Under the pieces are notes generated by a model. It saw only the letters and a program-made list of their open reading frames with translations, was not told where the DNA came from and searched no databases. Of a stretch of 64,000 bases of DNA, positions 1 to 11,933 are shown piece by piece. The position numbers and the translations under genes were made by a program. Each line of letters begins with the position of its first letter. Within the stretch, counting starts at the first letter, position 1. Origin of the DNA: Scedosporium boydii (taxonomy: Eukaryota; Ascomycota; Sordariomycetes; Microascales; Microascaceae); the NCBI GenBank assembly GCA_002221725.1, contig NJFT01000073.1, positions 108,085 to 172,084 of the forward strand. The letters are read 5' to 3'.

Positions 1-158
1 CGCCGAAGCAGAATGGTAAGTTTATTCGACCCTCATCTCTTTTTACTCTTTTTCGGTTTGGGTATATGGGGCTAATGTGAATTTGGATAGTGAAATGGTA
101 CTGCGAGGACTGTAAGGAGCGGATGAAGGCAGGTGGAAAGAAGACAAATACTCGGTAA
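1..158 (+). CDS. PHD-finger protein, probably ING family, C-terminal end only (partial)
   Basis: This is the 3' end of a gene that begins outside the window. Exon 1..15 ends at a GTAAGT donor (16-21), the intron is 16..90 (GCTAAT branch-like site near 70, acceptor TAG at 88-90), and the last exon is 91..158 with stop TAA at 156-158. Spliced, it reads P-K-Q-N-V and then K-W-Y-C-E-D-C-K-E-R-M, followed by a short basic tail. The W-Y-C-x-x-C element is the last zinc-ligand pair of a PHD finger. In ING-type proteins the finger lies at the extreme C terminus and reads methylated H3K4 within histone acetyltransferase or deacetylase complexes. The ING assignment is inferred from the finger being C-terminal; another PHD protein is possible. 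Only about 26 codons are visible. Confidence 0.6.
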
Positions 159-3100
159 ATAAGGGCCGGGCTTCTTTTCCTCCCGGCAGTATAAACTTTT
201 TCTTTTTACTTTTGGCTTTTCTTTTTCAAGTATAATTTTACTTGCAACTCTTGGCTGCATAACTGCCATTGTAGGGCATGAGGGACGGAAACGGCGCGGG
301 TTTGTTTGAGTATATTTGATGTTTCCTTGGCCCTTCTTCTCTTCTCTCTCGAATCAATCTCTCCTCTCTAGGCGAGGGCTTTCGTTGGCAAGAAGTCTCA
401 TCATCCACGGACAATGAGGCGTTGGCAGTTGATAATTTGTGGGAACCGTTGTTTTACCTACGGAGCCGTCAAGATGTCTTTATATCGGAGTCTTTTTCCT
501 CCTTTGCATCGTTTCAATTGGTCTTCTTTTTTTCCCCGGCGGGCGTGGGGGAACCCTGGATACCACCAAACTCACCATAACATCGTTGTCTTTCACCCTT
601 TCAAAACTACGGAGGAATGGGATCTTCCAAGTACGAAATAGCATGTTATCTACCTAACCCATCGGAAACTTATCATTCCTGGGGATAATCGGACTTCTTC
701 GGCATTGAACTTCTTTTCTTCCCCGGGATTGCTATCTCTCCTCTACGTGAAGCGCTATATATCCCTAATTTTCTCGCATCTTTGGCCCCGGTTAATGCCT
801 TGTTGATTCGTGTGGAGAGAGGCAAGTTGAAAGACCCCCTCTCCGAAAGCATATCATAGCACGACAACTTAACGCCCAAGGTTGTGTGACGCCAGGGACG
901 GTGCACGTTCGGCGAAGGCTCCCATTGTCGTCGCTCGAGCTTGATGGCATAGGGGAGCCAATGATTCTCGCCCATCCAGCGACTTGCGCATTGCGTATGC
1001 ACCGCGCCCAGAGGACGAATCACCATCGAAAATCGGCGGGCCTAACACGAAGACGTGGCTATTCCATTTCCCCAGAGCTTCCCTGGGGAAACGGAGGTTC
1101 GAGGGTTGAAATGACGCTCGGACAGGCCATGCCCGGCATTCCCTTCTTTGGAGTTTTCTGAACTTGCCGCCTCCTTTGCCCACGGGCTATATGCTTACTT
1201 TTTGAACAAGACGACTCGTTGGTAACATCGTGATATGCGCGTTGGTAGTCTCTTGCGGGGTAGGGTGGAGAGAGCAGGGATTTTCTGCATCAGGGATCGG
1301 GCCCAGCTAGATTATCAGCGAACCTCTTGGAATCATGGTATTAGCAAGAAAATGAGTTAGTATGGGTCCGGTAGGCGGTGGGTGAAGCGGTGGGTGTTTT
1401 GGGATCTCGCCATGACTTTCTGGATTTGAATCGAAGAAGAGGAGCCTGCAAGGTTGTTGAGGTGCCTTGGTCATGTTGAACACGTTCATCTCAACCGTGA
1501 AGTCTGATCGGTGGTTTATGTACGCAAATCCTCACCGGGAAAGAGTTGGATACTCGTTAACGAGTTATCTTTCGGAATGAGGCACAAGGAAATCGTAATT
1601 CTTGTTTGTATCTTAGGATACCCAAGCAACCATCCCCAATACTAATAAGGCCCGAGGGCTTCTGGAATTTTCTAAGATTGGAGCGAAAGAGTAAATGATG
1701 GACAAAAGATCAATGATATAAGAATAAACGGAAAATGGGAGAAGCAATGTGAAAATGATATGCAATACGGCGATAGAGCGTTACGCGGTGGGAGCGGGAA
1801 GAAGCATACACTAGAAAGTCGGTGACGACATTCCATCGAGTTAAAATTCTTTCTTAAGAACAAATCGGACGCGCCGTTGCCTTAAGAAGGGCAACGTTGC
1901 TCGGGAGGCGAGAAAGTTGGCGATAATGCGGCGTAGGACTCCATAAAAACTTGGGATTGCCGATGCCGGGGCGAAGCCACATCTTCGGCTTGAGCGAATC
2001 AGCCAATTGCCACCACCGCCCAGTTAAACTTGCCCTTTCCAGCCCAGCTCGGCCAGCTCACTCGCTCCCCGGACGGCCAGCTAGCGGAGGAGCCCATTCG
2101 GACCCGCCCGTTAACAAGGGTCTTAAGAGGTTAAAAGTGCATGACCGCTGCCAGCTTCGGATGTGGTGCCCTAACACTTGGCTTCAATTTTGTCCTAAGC
2201 TGACGGTTTGGAGAACCTATGACAGCATCGGTTTAGGGCACATGATCTGAACTAGTCGCTGGGCGCATCGACGCTCATTAGAAGGAGTGTACTTCGTACA
2301 TACATTTCGATGACTCGACCCGGCCATTCCATGACCTGAATAGGATGTGAAGCGGTTTAACTGCAATGATCGGAGTCTGCGGTGATGAATACGGGTAAGT
2401 ACGAAGTCCAAGTACTCTCTCTATTCCCGCTGTGAAATCTCGGCGTCCGAGGATACCATTGTTGGTGATGGATCGATGAGGATGGTCAGGAAGGTCGTCA
2501 AAGCCGAAAGAGTTCAAGCGCCCATCGATGTTGTGACATGTGCATCTGTTTCAATGTGCAGTGGTGTAGCAGGCCACACTTGGTAGAACTGACGTGATGG
2601 TGGGTGCAGGTTACTGACTTCCGCAGCTGGACAACAATTCTGTCTTCTGCAAGCCAATGGCACGACGGAAAATTCTCCATCAAGGTAGACATCATCGAAA
2701 TTTGCTACCGATTGGATACTCCTTCGTATCCTTTTTTTCTCGTTCAATTTGAATTGCTAGTTTAGGATTCGACGGAAGGATAGAGCCGTCGGAGTTAAAG
2801 AGCCTCGCTGACATCAAATCGCTCGCTTTTGGGGCATTTGAATGTTGAAGTCATGTTGTCCCGCCTCCAGCGCCTTGCATCGGGTTACTTGGACGTGGCT
2901 TGTTGGTGGTGTGTTGCAATTAATATCCCGTTTTAATCCGTGTCAAAATTAGCGAACCTGCGACGGTGCTGTTGGAATAAGTACGAAGTAGTGGACCTCG
3001 AGGAGAATGTGGTAAGGAGGAGGGACTTCGCAAAAGGCTACATCGACATTGGTTTTATTGATCCCTTGCCTCCGCGGAGAAAGTGTATCCAGCCCTACTT

Positions 3101-3811
3101 GTACTTACTCCCCTCTGCCCAACGCAATCCATGATCTATCGGCAGGATTGGTGATTTCTCCCCGTATTGGCAGACAGGAGGAAAATGCTCTTCCCCTTGC
3201 GGCTTGATTGTTTGTGCTCTCTTGTCCGTATGATGGTCCCAGGTAAATTCCATCCGGTGCCACAACACCATTATCTCTGTTCAGCAAGCTATCGATCAAT
3301 TGATGTTTCCACGGATTCCGTTGTCGCAAGGATCAGCTGCGCTTGATGACTCAACTGGGGCGTCGTGCTTGTCAGCCTTCAGGTTTCCCTCGCGGCCCTG
3401 CTACAAAGTAGGCTCTCCGGCAAAGCCTTGTGAAGGGAGTTGTTCTGTTTTTAATGTCTTAAATCGGGATTTTTCATCCATCCGCAACTCCGCCCGCCGT
3501 CTGTTGATGAGTCGATTCCGCCGAGGTTCGCAGCACGCAGCGGAGCGGACGAAAGAATCAGGTACACCGGTAATAAGCTTCCTGCCGCATTCGCAAGAGT
3601 CCACGTCATTGACGAGCTCCCCTGCCAGCATTCAGTTCTTCTGCGGTCTGCGTTCTGCTGCATGCTGTCTGCGTGAGGTCTGCTGTCTGTGTCACCCACC
3701 ACTGACCAGCGGCCTGGCCAGTCAGGGGTGGTGCCGAATGCTATGGACCACAACGATGCATGTTGACCGTCTTGGATTTATTCTAATGCTTCTCTTGGTC
3801 TAACACCACAC

Positions 3812-3850
3812 CCATCAACGATTCGCACACCCATCAGCGTACGTTGATGG
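3812..3850. repeat. 9-bp inverted repeat (CCATCAACG / CGTTGATGG)
   Basis: CCATCAACG at 3812-3820 is the exact reverse complement of CGTTGATGG at 3842-3850, with 21 bases between. It sits just upstream of a TATA-like box (3866). It could be a paired protein-binding site or chance; no function can be assigned. Confidence 0.4.
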
Positions 3851-3865
3851 ACCATTGATGTCTGG

Positions 3866-3873
3866 TATAAATA
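3866..3873 (+). promoter_or_regulatory. TATA-like box
   Basis: TATAAATA, 45 bases upstream of an ATG at 3911 that opens a 30-codon ORF. It is the cleanest TATA box in this gene-free stretch, but no recognisable gene follows, so a promoter role is speculative. Confidence 0.2.
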
Positions 3874-5101
3874 CTGCACTCATGTTCAGAAGCCGCATAA
3901 ACTCCCAACAATGAGATTGCTTCGCCCCAGCCATCCAACGACCCGAAGGACGAAGGAGATCGACTGGATCAGGGACCATTCTCCTGCCAAGTCACGCGAC
4001 TAATATAGGGATCCTCATCCTCCGTAATAACCTCGCCAGGCCAGGCCATTCGGCGACCCGGTATTTCTTCCGTACTCCGTAGAGGTTCGGCAAGAAGTGT
4101 ACCAGGAGTCATCAATGATCCCATCGGGCAAAAAAAAATATATATAATACAAGTACTTTGAGGCCTCACTTATAAGTAGCTTCCAAGTCGGCTTGGCAAA
4201 TTTATCAGCAGATATCGAGGCCTTGCCACTTTGCGGTAATGGAAGAGTCATCTTGGGATACGTGTAGCGTATGTGGCCACTGGCATACGGGCGCCGATGG
4301 ATACATAATGCCATATTACATCCACCTCTCTTCAATTGTTCCCCCCAGAAAAGAGACGCTCTCACACTCTCTATTTTGGGCTGAAGTAAACTACGTACGA
4401 AGTACATTTGTACAAATCCGACTCCCTGTCAAACCCCGGTACCACGCGCAACGCAAGATCGCTTCCAAGATCCACTATTCACATCCCTGACGATCGCCAA
4501 CGACAGGTCCTTGAAGGACATTCAACAATACACCACCTCACCGCACTCCTTCGTACTCCCTGTCGAACCTTCCGAACGCTGAGACCCTAAAACGCAGGTG
4601 CAACCTTTCTCAACGCTATTTCCATGAGCCAAAGGAAGGAAAGCTTCGAAAAACATCCCTTCCCCGCACCACTAGGCCATCGCACCCCCCAATACGGGAT
4701 ACTCTTACCTAAAAACTTAAAGCTTTGACTAACACAAACCTCCCTGATTCCTTGGGCTCGCAATATTTTCTGGGCCCTTGCCGCCAAAGAAACCGTCCAA
4801 GTTGTCCTTGTGACCTATTTACATACAGCCCAAACCCCCTGGCCCGTTTCCGCTGGGGGCGCTTGATCGCTCTTTCTCATTTTCTTAGGGACTTTGTGTA
4901 TTATACGCTATACACTTGTCATTGATATTATTGCATATAAAGTTTGGCTCTTGGACCCAAGTGCTCTTTCTTCTGCAAATTTCGGAGAAGGCTCCACTGG
5001 ATCCCGGGAAATAAAAGCACCATTAAAGAACAACGAACACCCCCCCGCTATCCGACGCCATAATACTTCCTTCTCTTCCTTTCCCCCTTTCTAGTCTTAC
5101 G

Positions 5102-7187
5102 ATGCCATCTCGATTGCGAGGGCCTGTCGCCCCAATAATTTCCAAGCATTCGTACCACGGTTCCATGATCCCTGTCTGCTCCCCAACCTCACCTACCATC
5201 GAGGCCATGCAGCGCTCGGCCTCGCCAGACACTGTCGGGCGAGGCTCGTTCTCGTCTGTCCGAGAACACGAGTCTGGCCTCGCCCAATCTTTCACCTCAA
5301 CCAAAATTTCCTCCTACGCTGAAGCCTACGAAGAAGCCGTCGACGATACTGGCGATGTGGTCATGGCGAACGCCGAATTTATTCCCCCCATCACGAAACC
5401 TGCGAGCAAGCTTCATGGTGCCTGGTATCCCACCGGCACCCCTTGGGGCCGGGGATGGAAGGAGATCAGGGTAAAGGGCAGATACGCAAGCAAGAGTTAC
5501 AGCGATCTTGCCGCCCTCCATCGGTTCACGACCTTGCCCCCGTCCCCCAAACTTGAAGCTCATGAAGAGACTCCTAATACTCAAGAAGGCGAGCCCGGAA
5601 TACGACCCGGCAATTCGGCCCTCGAGCGGCTCCCCACCGAGATTCTAAGTATGTTGCCCTATCCTATTTTCCAATATCGTCAATTTTTTTTTCCTCTTTC
5701 TGTCTTGCCTCTTTTTTCGCCCCTCCCCGATTTCGCTGGGAAGTGGGTGCTGGTCAAACTTTTGCTAGACTCGATGGGATTGGTTCCGTTGTTTAGCGTC
5801 CTCTGTCTTACTAACGTGCTTTTTGATAGCCGCCATCATCTCGTTGCTTGTCGTCGAGACCCCTACGAACAGCACCGCAAAACGAAACGCTGATCTCCGT
5901 GCGATGCTCCTCACGTCCAAGACACTGCACGGAGCCACCCTCGGGACGCTGTACACCCACATCACTATCCCTCACTCCAAGATTTTCCGAAAATTCCTTA
6001 CCCAGATCTCTACGCATCCAGAGTTAGGTGGCTTTGTCCGACGGCTTGACTTTAGCCATTTCAACCCTACCTCGCTTTTCTCCACGGAGCGGGAAAGGTC
6101 AAATGCTCACAATCTGACTTCCAGCACGCTTCTTGAGTGCCTTGAGCTGATTCCCAATGTCAAGGAGTTCCTCGCTCAAGAGCATATTGGGGAAAATCTA
6201 AGCCCTGAGGTCCTCCAAAAGCTATTCTTTGGCAGCTTGCCCAAGCTACGCGCCCTTGACTTTTGTGGCTGCTGGCATGCCGACTTCAGACGCTCCTTTG
6301 AGGCGCTCCTCACTGTTCAGTGGCCCAAGGAGTTGACGATTTCGCGTCTTTCGTTTCACAAGACTTCGACGCTGCCTGCTGCCATCTTCGAGACCATCTT
6401 GCCCCGTCTCACGAGACTTACTCATCTCGATGTCGCAGGGTGCCAAATAACTGCCAAAGCTTTGTTCTCCATCCCAACGTCTGCCCGTATCACTCACCTA
6501 AATTTGGCCAAGTGCAAGCGGTTAAAGGCTGATGAAATCATCACTTTCCTAACTGGCCACCCGGCAGTCAAGGATTCTATTGAGGTCTTGAGTCTGGCAC
6601 ACGATGCTTCTAATCATGAATTACTGGGCGAAGACGATTTGTTCGATCTTCTAACTGTTCTACCCCCTACTCTCAAGTCTCTGAATCTGAAGGGTAGCAA
6701 GATGAAGCCCATCCATCTTCCTTTAGTCGCACCTCTTACCCGAAGACTCGAGGAACTGTCGCTTGGTCGATGTCTCATGGCTTCCGATGTCGATTCCCTC
6801 CTAGCCCCACGAGATGACATGGGCCCCCATACTCTGCGTTACCTCGATGCGTCTGACCTGGTAGCGAGCAATGATATTGACCCTCTCTTCGACTCGCGTT
6901 ACACCCTTCTGAAGCCGGTCTCGGCTCCGCTATGTGTCCTCGAAATTGCAGAGAGACCCTTTAAGCGGCTTAAGGAGCGCCGCAAGGCTGTCGAGATTGC
7001 AGGCTGGACACTGAAGGAGAGCGGTCAACGCTACTGGCTGGTCAGGAACGCTGGCCAAATCCCCAAGGAAAATCCGTATAGGTCCTGGAAGATGGGCGCG
7101 GAGTCTTGGGGTGCCCGAAAGATCCCTGTGGCTGTCGCCGAAGTTGGTGGCATGTACGGATGGCACATGTTTACTCGGAAGCTTTGA
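5102..7187 (+). CDS. F-box / leucine-rich-repeat protein
   Basis: Two exons, 5102..5648 and 5830..7187, with a 181-bp intron (donor GTATGT at 5649, acceptor TAG at 5827-5829), give 634 aa. Splicing rebuilds an F-box of the L-E-R-L-P-T-E-I-L-x-x-I-I-S-L-L type starting near residue 174; each exon alone carries only half of it. About seven degenerate LRRs follow (residues about 240-520), with cores such as L-T-H-L-D-V-A-G-C, I-T-H-L-N-L-A-K-C, L-K-S-L-N-L-K-G and L-E-E-L-S-L-G-R-C. The C-terminal 90 residues are aromatic-rich and charged. The first 170 residues look disordered. F-box/LRR proteins are substrate-recognition subunits of SCF ubiquitin ligases, with the LRRs choosing the substrate; that role is inferred and the substrate is unknown. 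The ATG at 5102 is the first in the open frame. Confidence 0.85.
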
Positions 7188-8369
7188 GTTCAAGTGCTTG
7201 TCCCTGCCCTTCTCCCAACTTCCTCTAGCAGACTCACAGGATGCTGTATGATACCCAGCTGAACTGTCACACTTCTTCTGGTTCTTCTAGCCCTGGCGTT
7301 ATCGTTTACACTACAGTCCTTTGCATTGCGCTGTTGTTATGATCCCAATTTTTTTTTTCCTTGCCTTCTTCTACAGTTTCTATTTTTTTCTCTCGTGTGT
7401 CAGCGCGTGTGTGTTTCTTGTTAACTATGACTCTTTCAGCATCATATCATGACCTGCGATTGTTTCAATACTTTCTTCAGCACTAGATATCACGAGCAGT
7501 CCTTTGTTTTTAAAGGCGTGGAGTTTGGGAAAGCATTGATATCACTGGCCATGAAGCGGAGGAGGAAAAAAAGAGGCAAGTGAACAGGAGTCGGGGATTG
7601 TTAAATTTGTTTATGAGAGCGAAAACTACGGCTGTCCTGCTTTTTGTTTGTGGTCTGTCATGGAATTATAGTGCATCTCGATACTCTTTACTGAAAATAA
7701 TTCTACTCTGCTTGTACTCCGTACCTGTGCTTGCTTTTCCCTGCCGTGATGTCAGTGTCGCTCAAGTTGTTTTGCGCTCTCTACGAAGTAGGCAACGTAG
7801 TGTAGGCTAGGCTCTATTAGTGGGCACCTGTACCGACGTGCAGTGTCTGTCATACGTGCCGTCTAGTCTCTATGACAGTGGTTCTCACTTCCCCAAAAAC
7901 GAGCGAAACCACAGAGATGTGTGTAAATTCCATATTGCTGCTCTCATCGCTTCCGTTTTCTCATGATGTTGACTCACAGAGCCTTCCGAAGAAATGAACG
8001 ACCAGTAACTTAAAATGACATCATGGGGTGACGGATTCGGCGCCGATATCCGATCAATGCTCCGGTCGAGCGTGCAGGGACTCACGTGAACAATCACGTG
8101 ACACACAAGCTTTTAAAGACAACTGTAGTCTTACGTAACAGAACCTTTTTCAAGCTTGGACTTCGTTGCTTGGTTTTGGTTGGCAATCTCGCAAGGGCCT
8201 CGACCTTTCCTCATTAAGAACCTCAAGTGTAGACATCTCGATTCGGCTTCTGCCGCCCATGATCCGTCGTCGACGAGCTTCAATACCAGGAACGACAGCT
8301 TTCGACGCAGAGCCAGAATACGACGAACCCAGTAGCCCCGTCCGGGTCCGTGACCCTAGATACAACAAG
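7188..8369. other. Intergenic: F-box 3' flank and V-ATPase promoter/leader
   Basis: No gene is seen in this 1.2 kb. It holds a T-rich 3' flank (about 7340-7400), a TACTCCGTA (7715) and a TACGAAGTA (7782) 58 bases apart, and a pair of TCACGTGA palindromes (8082, 8094) about 280 bases before the V-ATPase start. Confidence 0.6.
8082..8101. promoter_or_regulatory. Paired TCACGTGA palindromes upstream of the V-ATPase a-subunit gene
   Basis: TCACGTGA at 8082-8089 and again at 8094-8101, 12 bases start to start (about one helical turn). CACGTG is the core site of bHLH factors (Cbf1 type in fungi; TFEB/CLEAR sites in animal lysosomal genes). Two sites in phase, 270-290 bases before the ATG at 8370, are a credible enhancer. 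Binding is inferred. Confidence 0.5.
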
Positions 8370-11340
8370 ATGGCTCCTGTGCAGGACACCATGTTTCGTT
8401 CTTCGGAGATGAGCATGGTGCAGCTGTACATGAGCAACGAAATTGGCCGTGAGGTTGTGACGGCGCTCGGCGACCTTGGCATGCTTCATTTTCGAGATGT
8501 ACGATGATTCCGAGGAGTCCCCCGGCATGAGAGATTCCCGAGAGGAAGCGAGTGATTGATGGGAATTCGGCCGTGGTTGAGAGGAGGTTGCTAACATTTA
8601 ATTCTGCTGCCTAGCTTAACGGCGAGCTGAGTGCTTTTCAACGAACGTATACCAACGAGATCCGTCGACTTGATAATGTTGAGCGACAGCTTCGTATGTT
8701 CCATCTCGATGGAGTACCTCCGAATAATTGCGTTTCTGTCCCAAATCACACCAAAATGCTAACGTTGATGGCGACTGCTAGGGTACTTCCATTCGCAGAT
8801 GGAAAAAGCGAAAATCCCCCTCCGCAAGCTCGACCTTGACACCGAAGGCGATAACTTCGGAACTCTGGCCCCTGCCGACATTGACGAAGTCGTGGAGCGA
8901 AGCCAGGTCCTCGAGCAGCGCATCCAGGAGTTGAACGAAAGCTACGAGACGCTCAAGAAACGCGAGGTCGACCTTACCGAATGGCGATGGGTGCTCCGCG
9001 AGGCAGGCAGCTTCTTCGACCGCGCCCATGGAAACGTCGAGGAGATCCGCGCTTCGACGGAGGGTGATGAGGCTCCGCTTCTGCAAGATATCGAGGCACA
9101 CGCTCGCGCCGCCGATGCCGAGCGATCCTTTTCCGGAATGAACATTGGATTCGTTGCTGGTGTTATTGCCCGAGACCGCGTTGATACTTTTGAGAGGATT
9201 CTTTGGAGAACTCTGCGCGGTAATCTTTATATGAACCAGTCCGAGATTCCCGAACCCCTCGTTGACCCTACCACCAACGAGACTGTCAACAAGAATGTCT
9301 TCGTCATCTTTGCTCATGGCAAGGAAATTCTTGCAAAGATTCGAAAGATCTCGGAGTCGATGGGTGCCGATGTTTACAGCGTTGATGAGAACAGTGATCT
9401 TCGCCGGGATCAGATTCACGAGGTCAATGCTCGCCTTGCCGACGTCCAGAACGTGTTGCAGAACACGCAGACCACGCTCAACATCGAGCTCAACCAGATT
9501 TCCCAATCCCTGTCGGTATGGATGGTCCTTATGGCCAAGGAGAAGGCCGTGTACAGCACGCTTAACCTCTTCTCTTACGACCGAGCCCGGCGAACCCTTA
9601 TCGCTGAGGGTTGGTGTCCCACCTCGGATCTCCCACGCATCCGGTCCACGCTTCAGGATGTGACGAACCGCGCTGGTCTTTCGATTCCGTCTATTATCAA
9701 TGAGGTTCGAACTAACAAGACGCCGCCGACCTACATCCGCACCAACAAGTTTACCGATGCCTTCCAGACCATCGTCAACGCCTACGGAACGGCCACGTAC
9801 CAGGAAGTCAACCCTGCCATCCCCGTCATTATCACGTTCCCCTTCCTCTTTGCTGTCATGTTTGGTGATGTCGGCCACGCGCTCATCATGCTCTTCGCTT
9901 CGCTTGCTATGATCTACTGGGAAAAGTCACTCAAGAAGGTTACTTTTGAACTATTCGCTATGCTTTTCTACGGAAGATATATTGCTCTTGTCATGGCCAT
10001 CTTTTCGGTCTTCACCGGTCTTATCTATAACGATATATTCTCCCTGTCCTTCACCTTCTGGCCTAGCGCCTGGGAGTGGGAGCATCCCCCCGAGACAGAC
10101 GGAGCTCCCGTTGTCGGACAGCTCAAGGGCGACTACCGATACCCATTCGGACTCGACTGGATGTGGCACGGAACCGAGAATAATCTGCTCTTCACCAACA
10201 GTTACAAGATGAAGATGAGCATTATCCTTGGATGGGTCCACATGACCTACTCGCTCTGCTTCTCGTACATCAACGCTAGACACTTCCGGAAGCGAGAAGA
10301 TCTTTTCGGTAACTTCATCCCCGGCATGATTTTTTTCCAGGCGATTTTCGGATACCTAGTCATCTGCATCATCTACAAGTGGTCTATCGACTGGTTCGGC
10401 ATCGGTCGACAGCCCCCCGGCCTGTTGAACATGTTGATTTACATGTTCCTGCAGCCCGGTACGATCGACGTCCAGCTGTACCCCGGCCAGGCGTTTGTTC
10501 AGAACGTCCTGCTCCTCGTCGCTATGGTTCAGGTCCCCATTATGCTTGGCCTCAAGCCCTATATGCTCTGGAAGGAGCACAAGAAGGCGAGAGCTAAGGG
10601 GTACCGTACTATTGGCGAGACGGCGCACATTGTTGCCGCTGACAGTGATGACGAAGACGGTGATCGCCCCGCTAATGGCAATGGTCGTGATAGCCTTGAT
10701 GCTGGCATTCATATGGTCACGGAAAATGTTGATGACGAGGAGCATGAGGAGTTTGAGCTGAGTGAAGTCATTATTCACCAGGTAATTCACACTATTGGTA
10801 AGTTGATATTCATGAGACACAATTGGTTTGAAGACGATTTTGCTAATTTGACTTGTAGAATTCTGCCTCAACTGCGTGTCCCACACGGCGTCTTACCTCC
10901 GTCTCTGGGCTCTGTCGCTTGCCCATCAGCAACTCAGTACTGTGCTCTGGAATATGACCATTGGCCCTTGCCTTAAGATGACTGGCCCAATTGGTATCAT
11001 TGCCATCGTTATCGGATTCACCATGTGGCTCAATCTCAGTAAGTCTAGAGTGTAAGCTGCCTGTATTCAGTGTAGGATGAGACTGACCTTTCTCTTTTTC
11101 CAGCAATTGCTATTCTTGTGCTCATGGAGGGAACCAGCGCTATGGTAAGTCGAGGGAACCCACGAACCCTTCCTTTCTTTGGCAAATATTCTAACTTTCG
11201 ATCGACAGCTTCACTCTCTCAGGTTGGCCTGGGTCGAATCCTTCTCCAAATTCGCCGAGTTTGCAGGCTGGGCCTTCACGCCATTCTCTTTCAAGACTTT
11301 GATAGAAGAGTCGGAAGACTTGAAAGAGTTTATCGGGTAA
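8370..11340 (+). CDS. vph1: V-type proton ATPase 116-kDa subunit a (Vph1/Stv1 family)
   Basis: Six exons: 8370..8498, 8615..8693, 8782..10797, 10859..11038, 11104..11144, 11209..11340, giving 858 aa, normal for the family. Subunit a of the membrane V0 sector couples c-ring rotation to proton flow across the vacuole/Golgi membrane. The N-terminal half (about 1-400) is the cytosolic arm, opening with the family hallmark [12 protein letters not shown]. The second half carries the membrane helices from about residue 415. The block [11 protein letters not shown] holds the essential proton-channel arginine at about residue 756 (yeast Arg735). An acidic loop lies at about 680-725. The small exons are supported by reading frame and family sequence. 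An in-frame ATG at 8259 would add 37 residues; 8370 is preferred because the family begins there. Tandem with the F-box gene, convergent with Ysh1. Confidence 0.97.
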
Positions 11341-11933
11341 TATCGACCGATCGGTCTCGATGTATTAAGTATTATTAGTTGTCTTTGCTTTTTCAGTTTA
11401 CTCTCCTTTTTTTGGCTTCCTTGGTCCTTTGTAAGAGATAGGGGGATTATGCATTGTGGTGCATTTATTGGGTAGGGAATAAACATGCATCTCACTGCTT
11501 TACTTCTTCTTATCACGCTACTCGTGCTTATAGTCTGTGATGTTTTCGTGTAGAATTGATGTAGAACTGATTTGAGAGATGTACTCTCTCACCGCTAGGT
11601 TGAGACGTCCCATGGATGTTTGGGAAAGAAGTTGAATTCTGCTTCCCTGCGAGCCTCGTCGACTCTCCTATCCCACACTAGACACCGTGGACAGTTGAAC
11701 GCCATGGGAAAATAGCTGACTTCTTAAGCATCGTATACACACTGGATTCACCTGTTCTGGTCAGGTTCCTCTTTTCCATTTCCATTTTCGCTGTGTAAAG
11801 TACATTTCGTTTAAACCCCCCATCAGACCGATTTTTCCTCGATTCCCTGTGAAACAAGCCCTCATTCCGCCTCTCCAAGGTATCAAAAGCACGTCATAAC
11901 ATAAAAAGAAAAGACACGTAAACCCCTCCTTCA
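11341..11933. other. Convergent 3' flanks of V-ATPase and Ysh1 genes
   Basis: 593 bases between two stop codons facing each other. Only T-rich 3'-UTR-like sequence on each side; no gene seen. Confidence 0.6.

Larger units (their letters stand above)
159..5101. other. Intergenic stretch, no recognisable gene
   Basis: Nearly 5 kb between the PHD-gene end and the F-box gene. Several ORFs of 60-170 codons occur on both strands (the longest 3300-3803, +), but none has family motifs or sensible splice extensions. It contains three copies of TACGAAGTA/TACTTCGTA (2290, 2982, 4396), one TACTCCGTA (4073), a 9-bp inverted repeat (3812-3820 with 3842-3850) and a TATA-like box at 3866 followed by a 30-codon ORF (3911-4003). 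No transposon or RNA gene was seen. Confidence 0.5.
2290..7790. repeat. Left group of TACGAAGTA / TACTTCGTA and related TACTCCGTA words
   Basis: Exact TACGAAGTA or its complement occurs at 2290-2298, 2982-2990, 4396-4404 and 7782-7790. The related word TACTCCGTA occurs at 4073-4081 and 7715-7723. All lie outside coding exons. Each word is an imperfect palindrome, TAC-3nt-GTA. They are scattered single copies, not a tandem array; the main concentration is further right (22.7-35.9 kb). Confidence 0.7.

Noticed and set aside
3300..3803. 167-codon plus-strand ORF
   Set aside because: Cys/Ser/Arg-rich with no recognisable motif and comparable ORFs on the other strand; chance is the simplest explanation.
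8778..9878. 366-codon ORF on the minus strand
   Set aside because: It lies entirely within the V-ATPase coding exon and is a codon-bias shadow of it; no family motif in its own frame.
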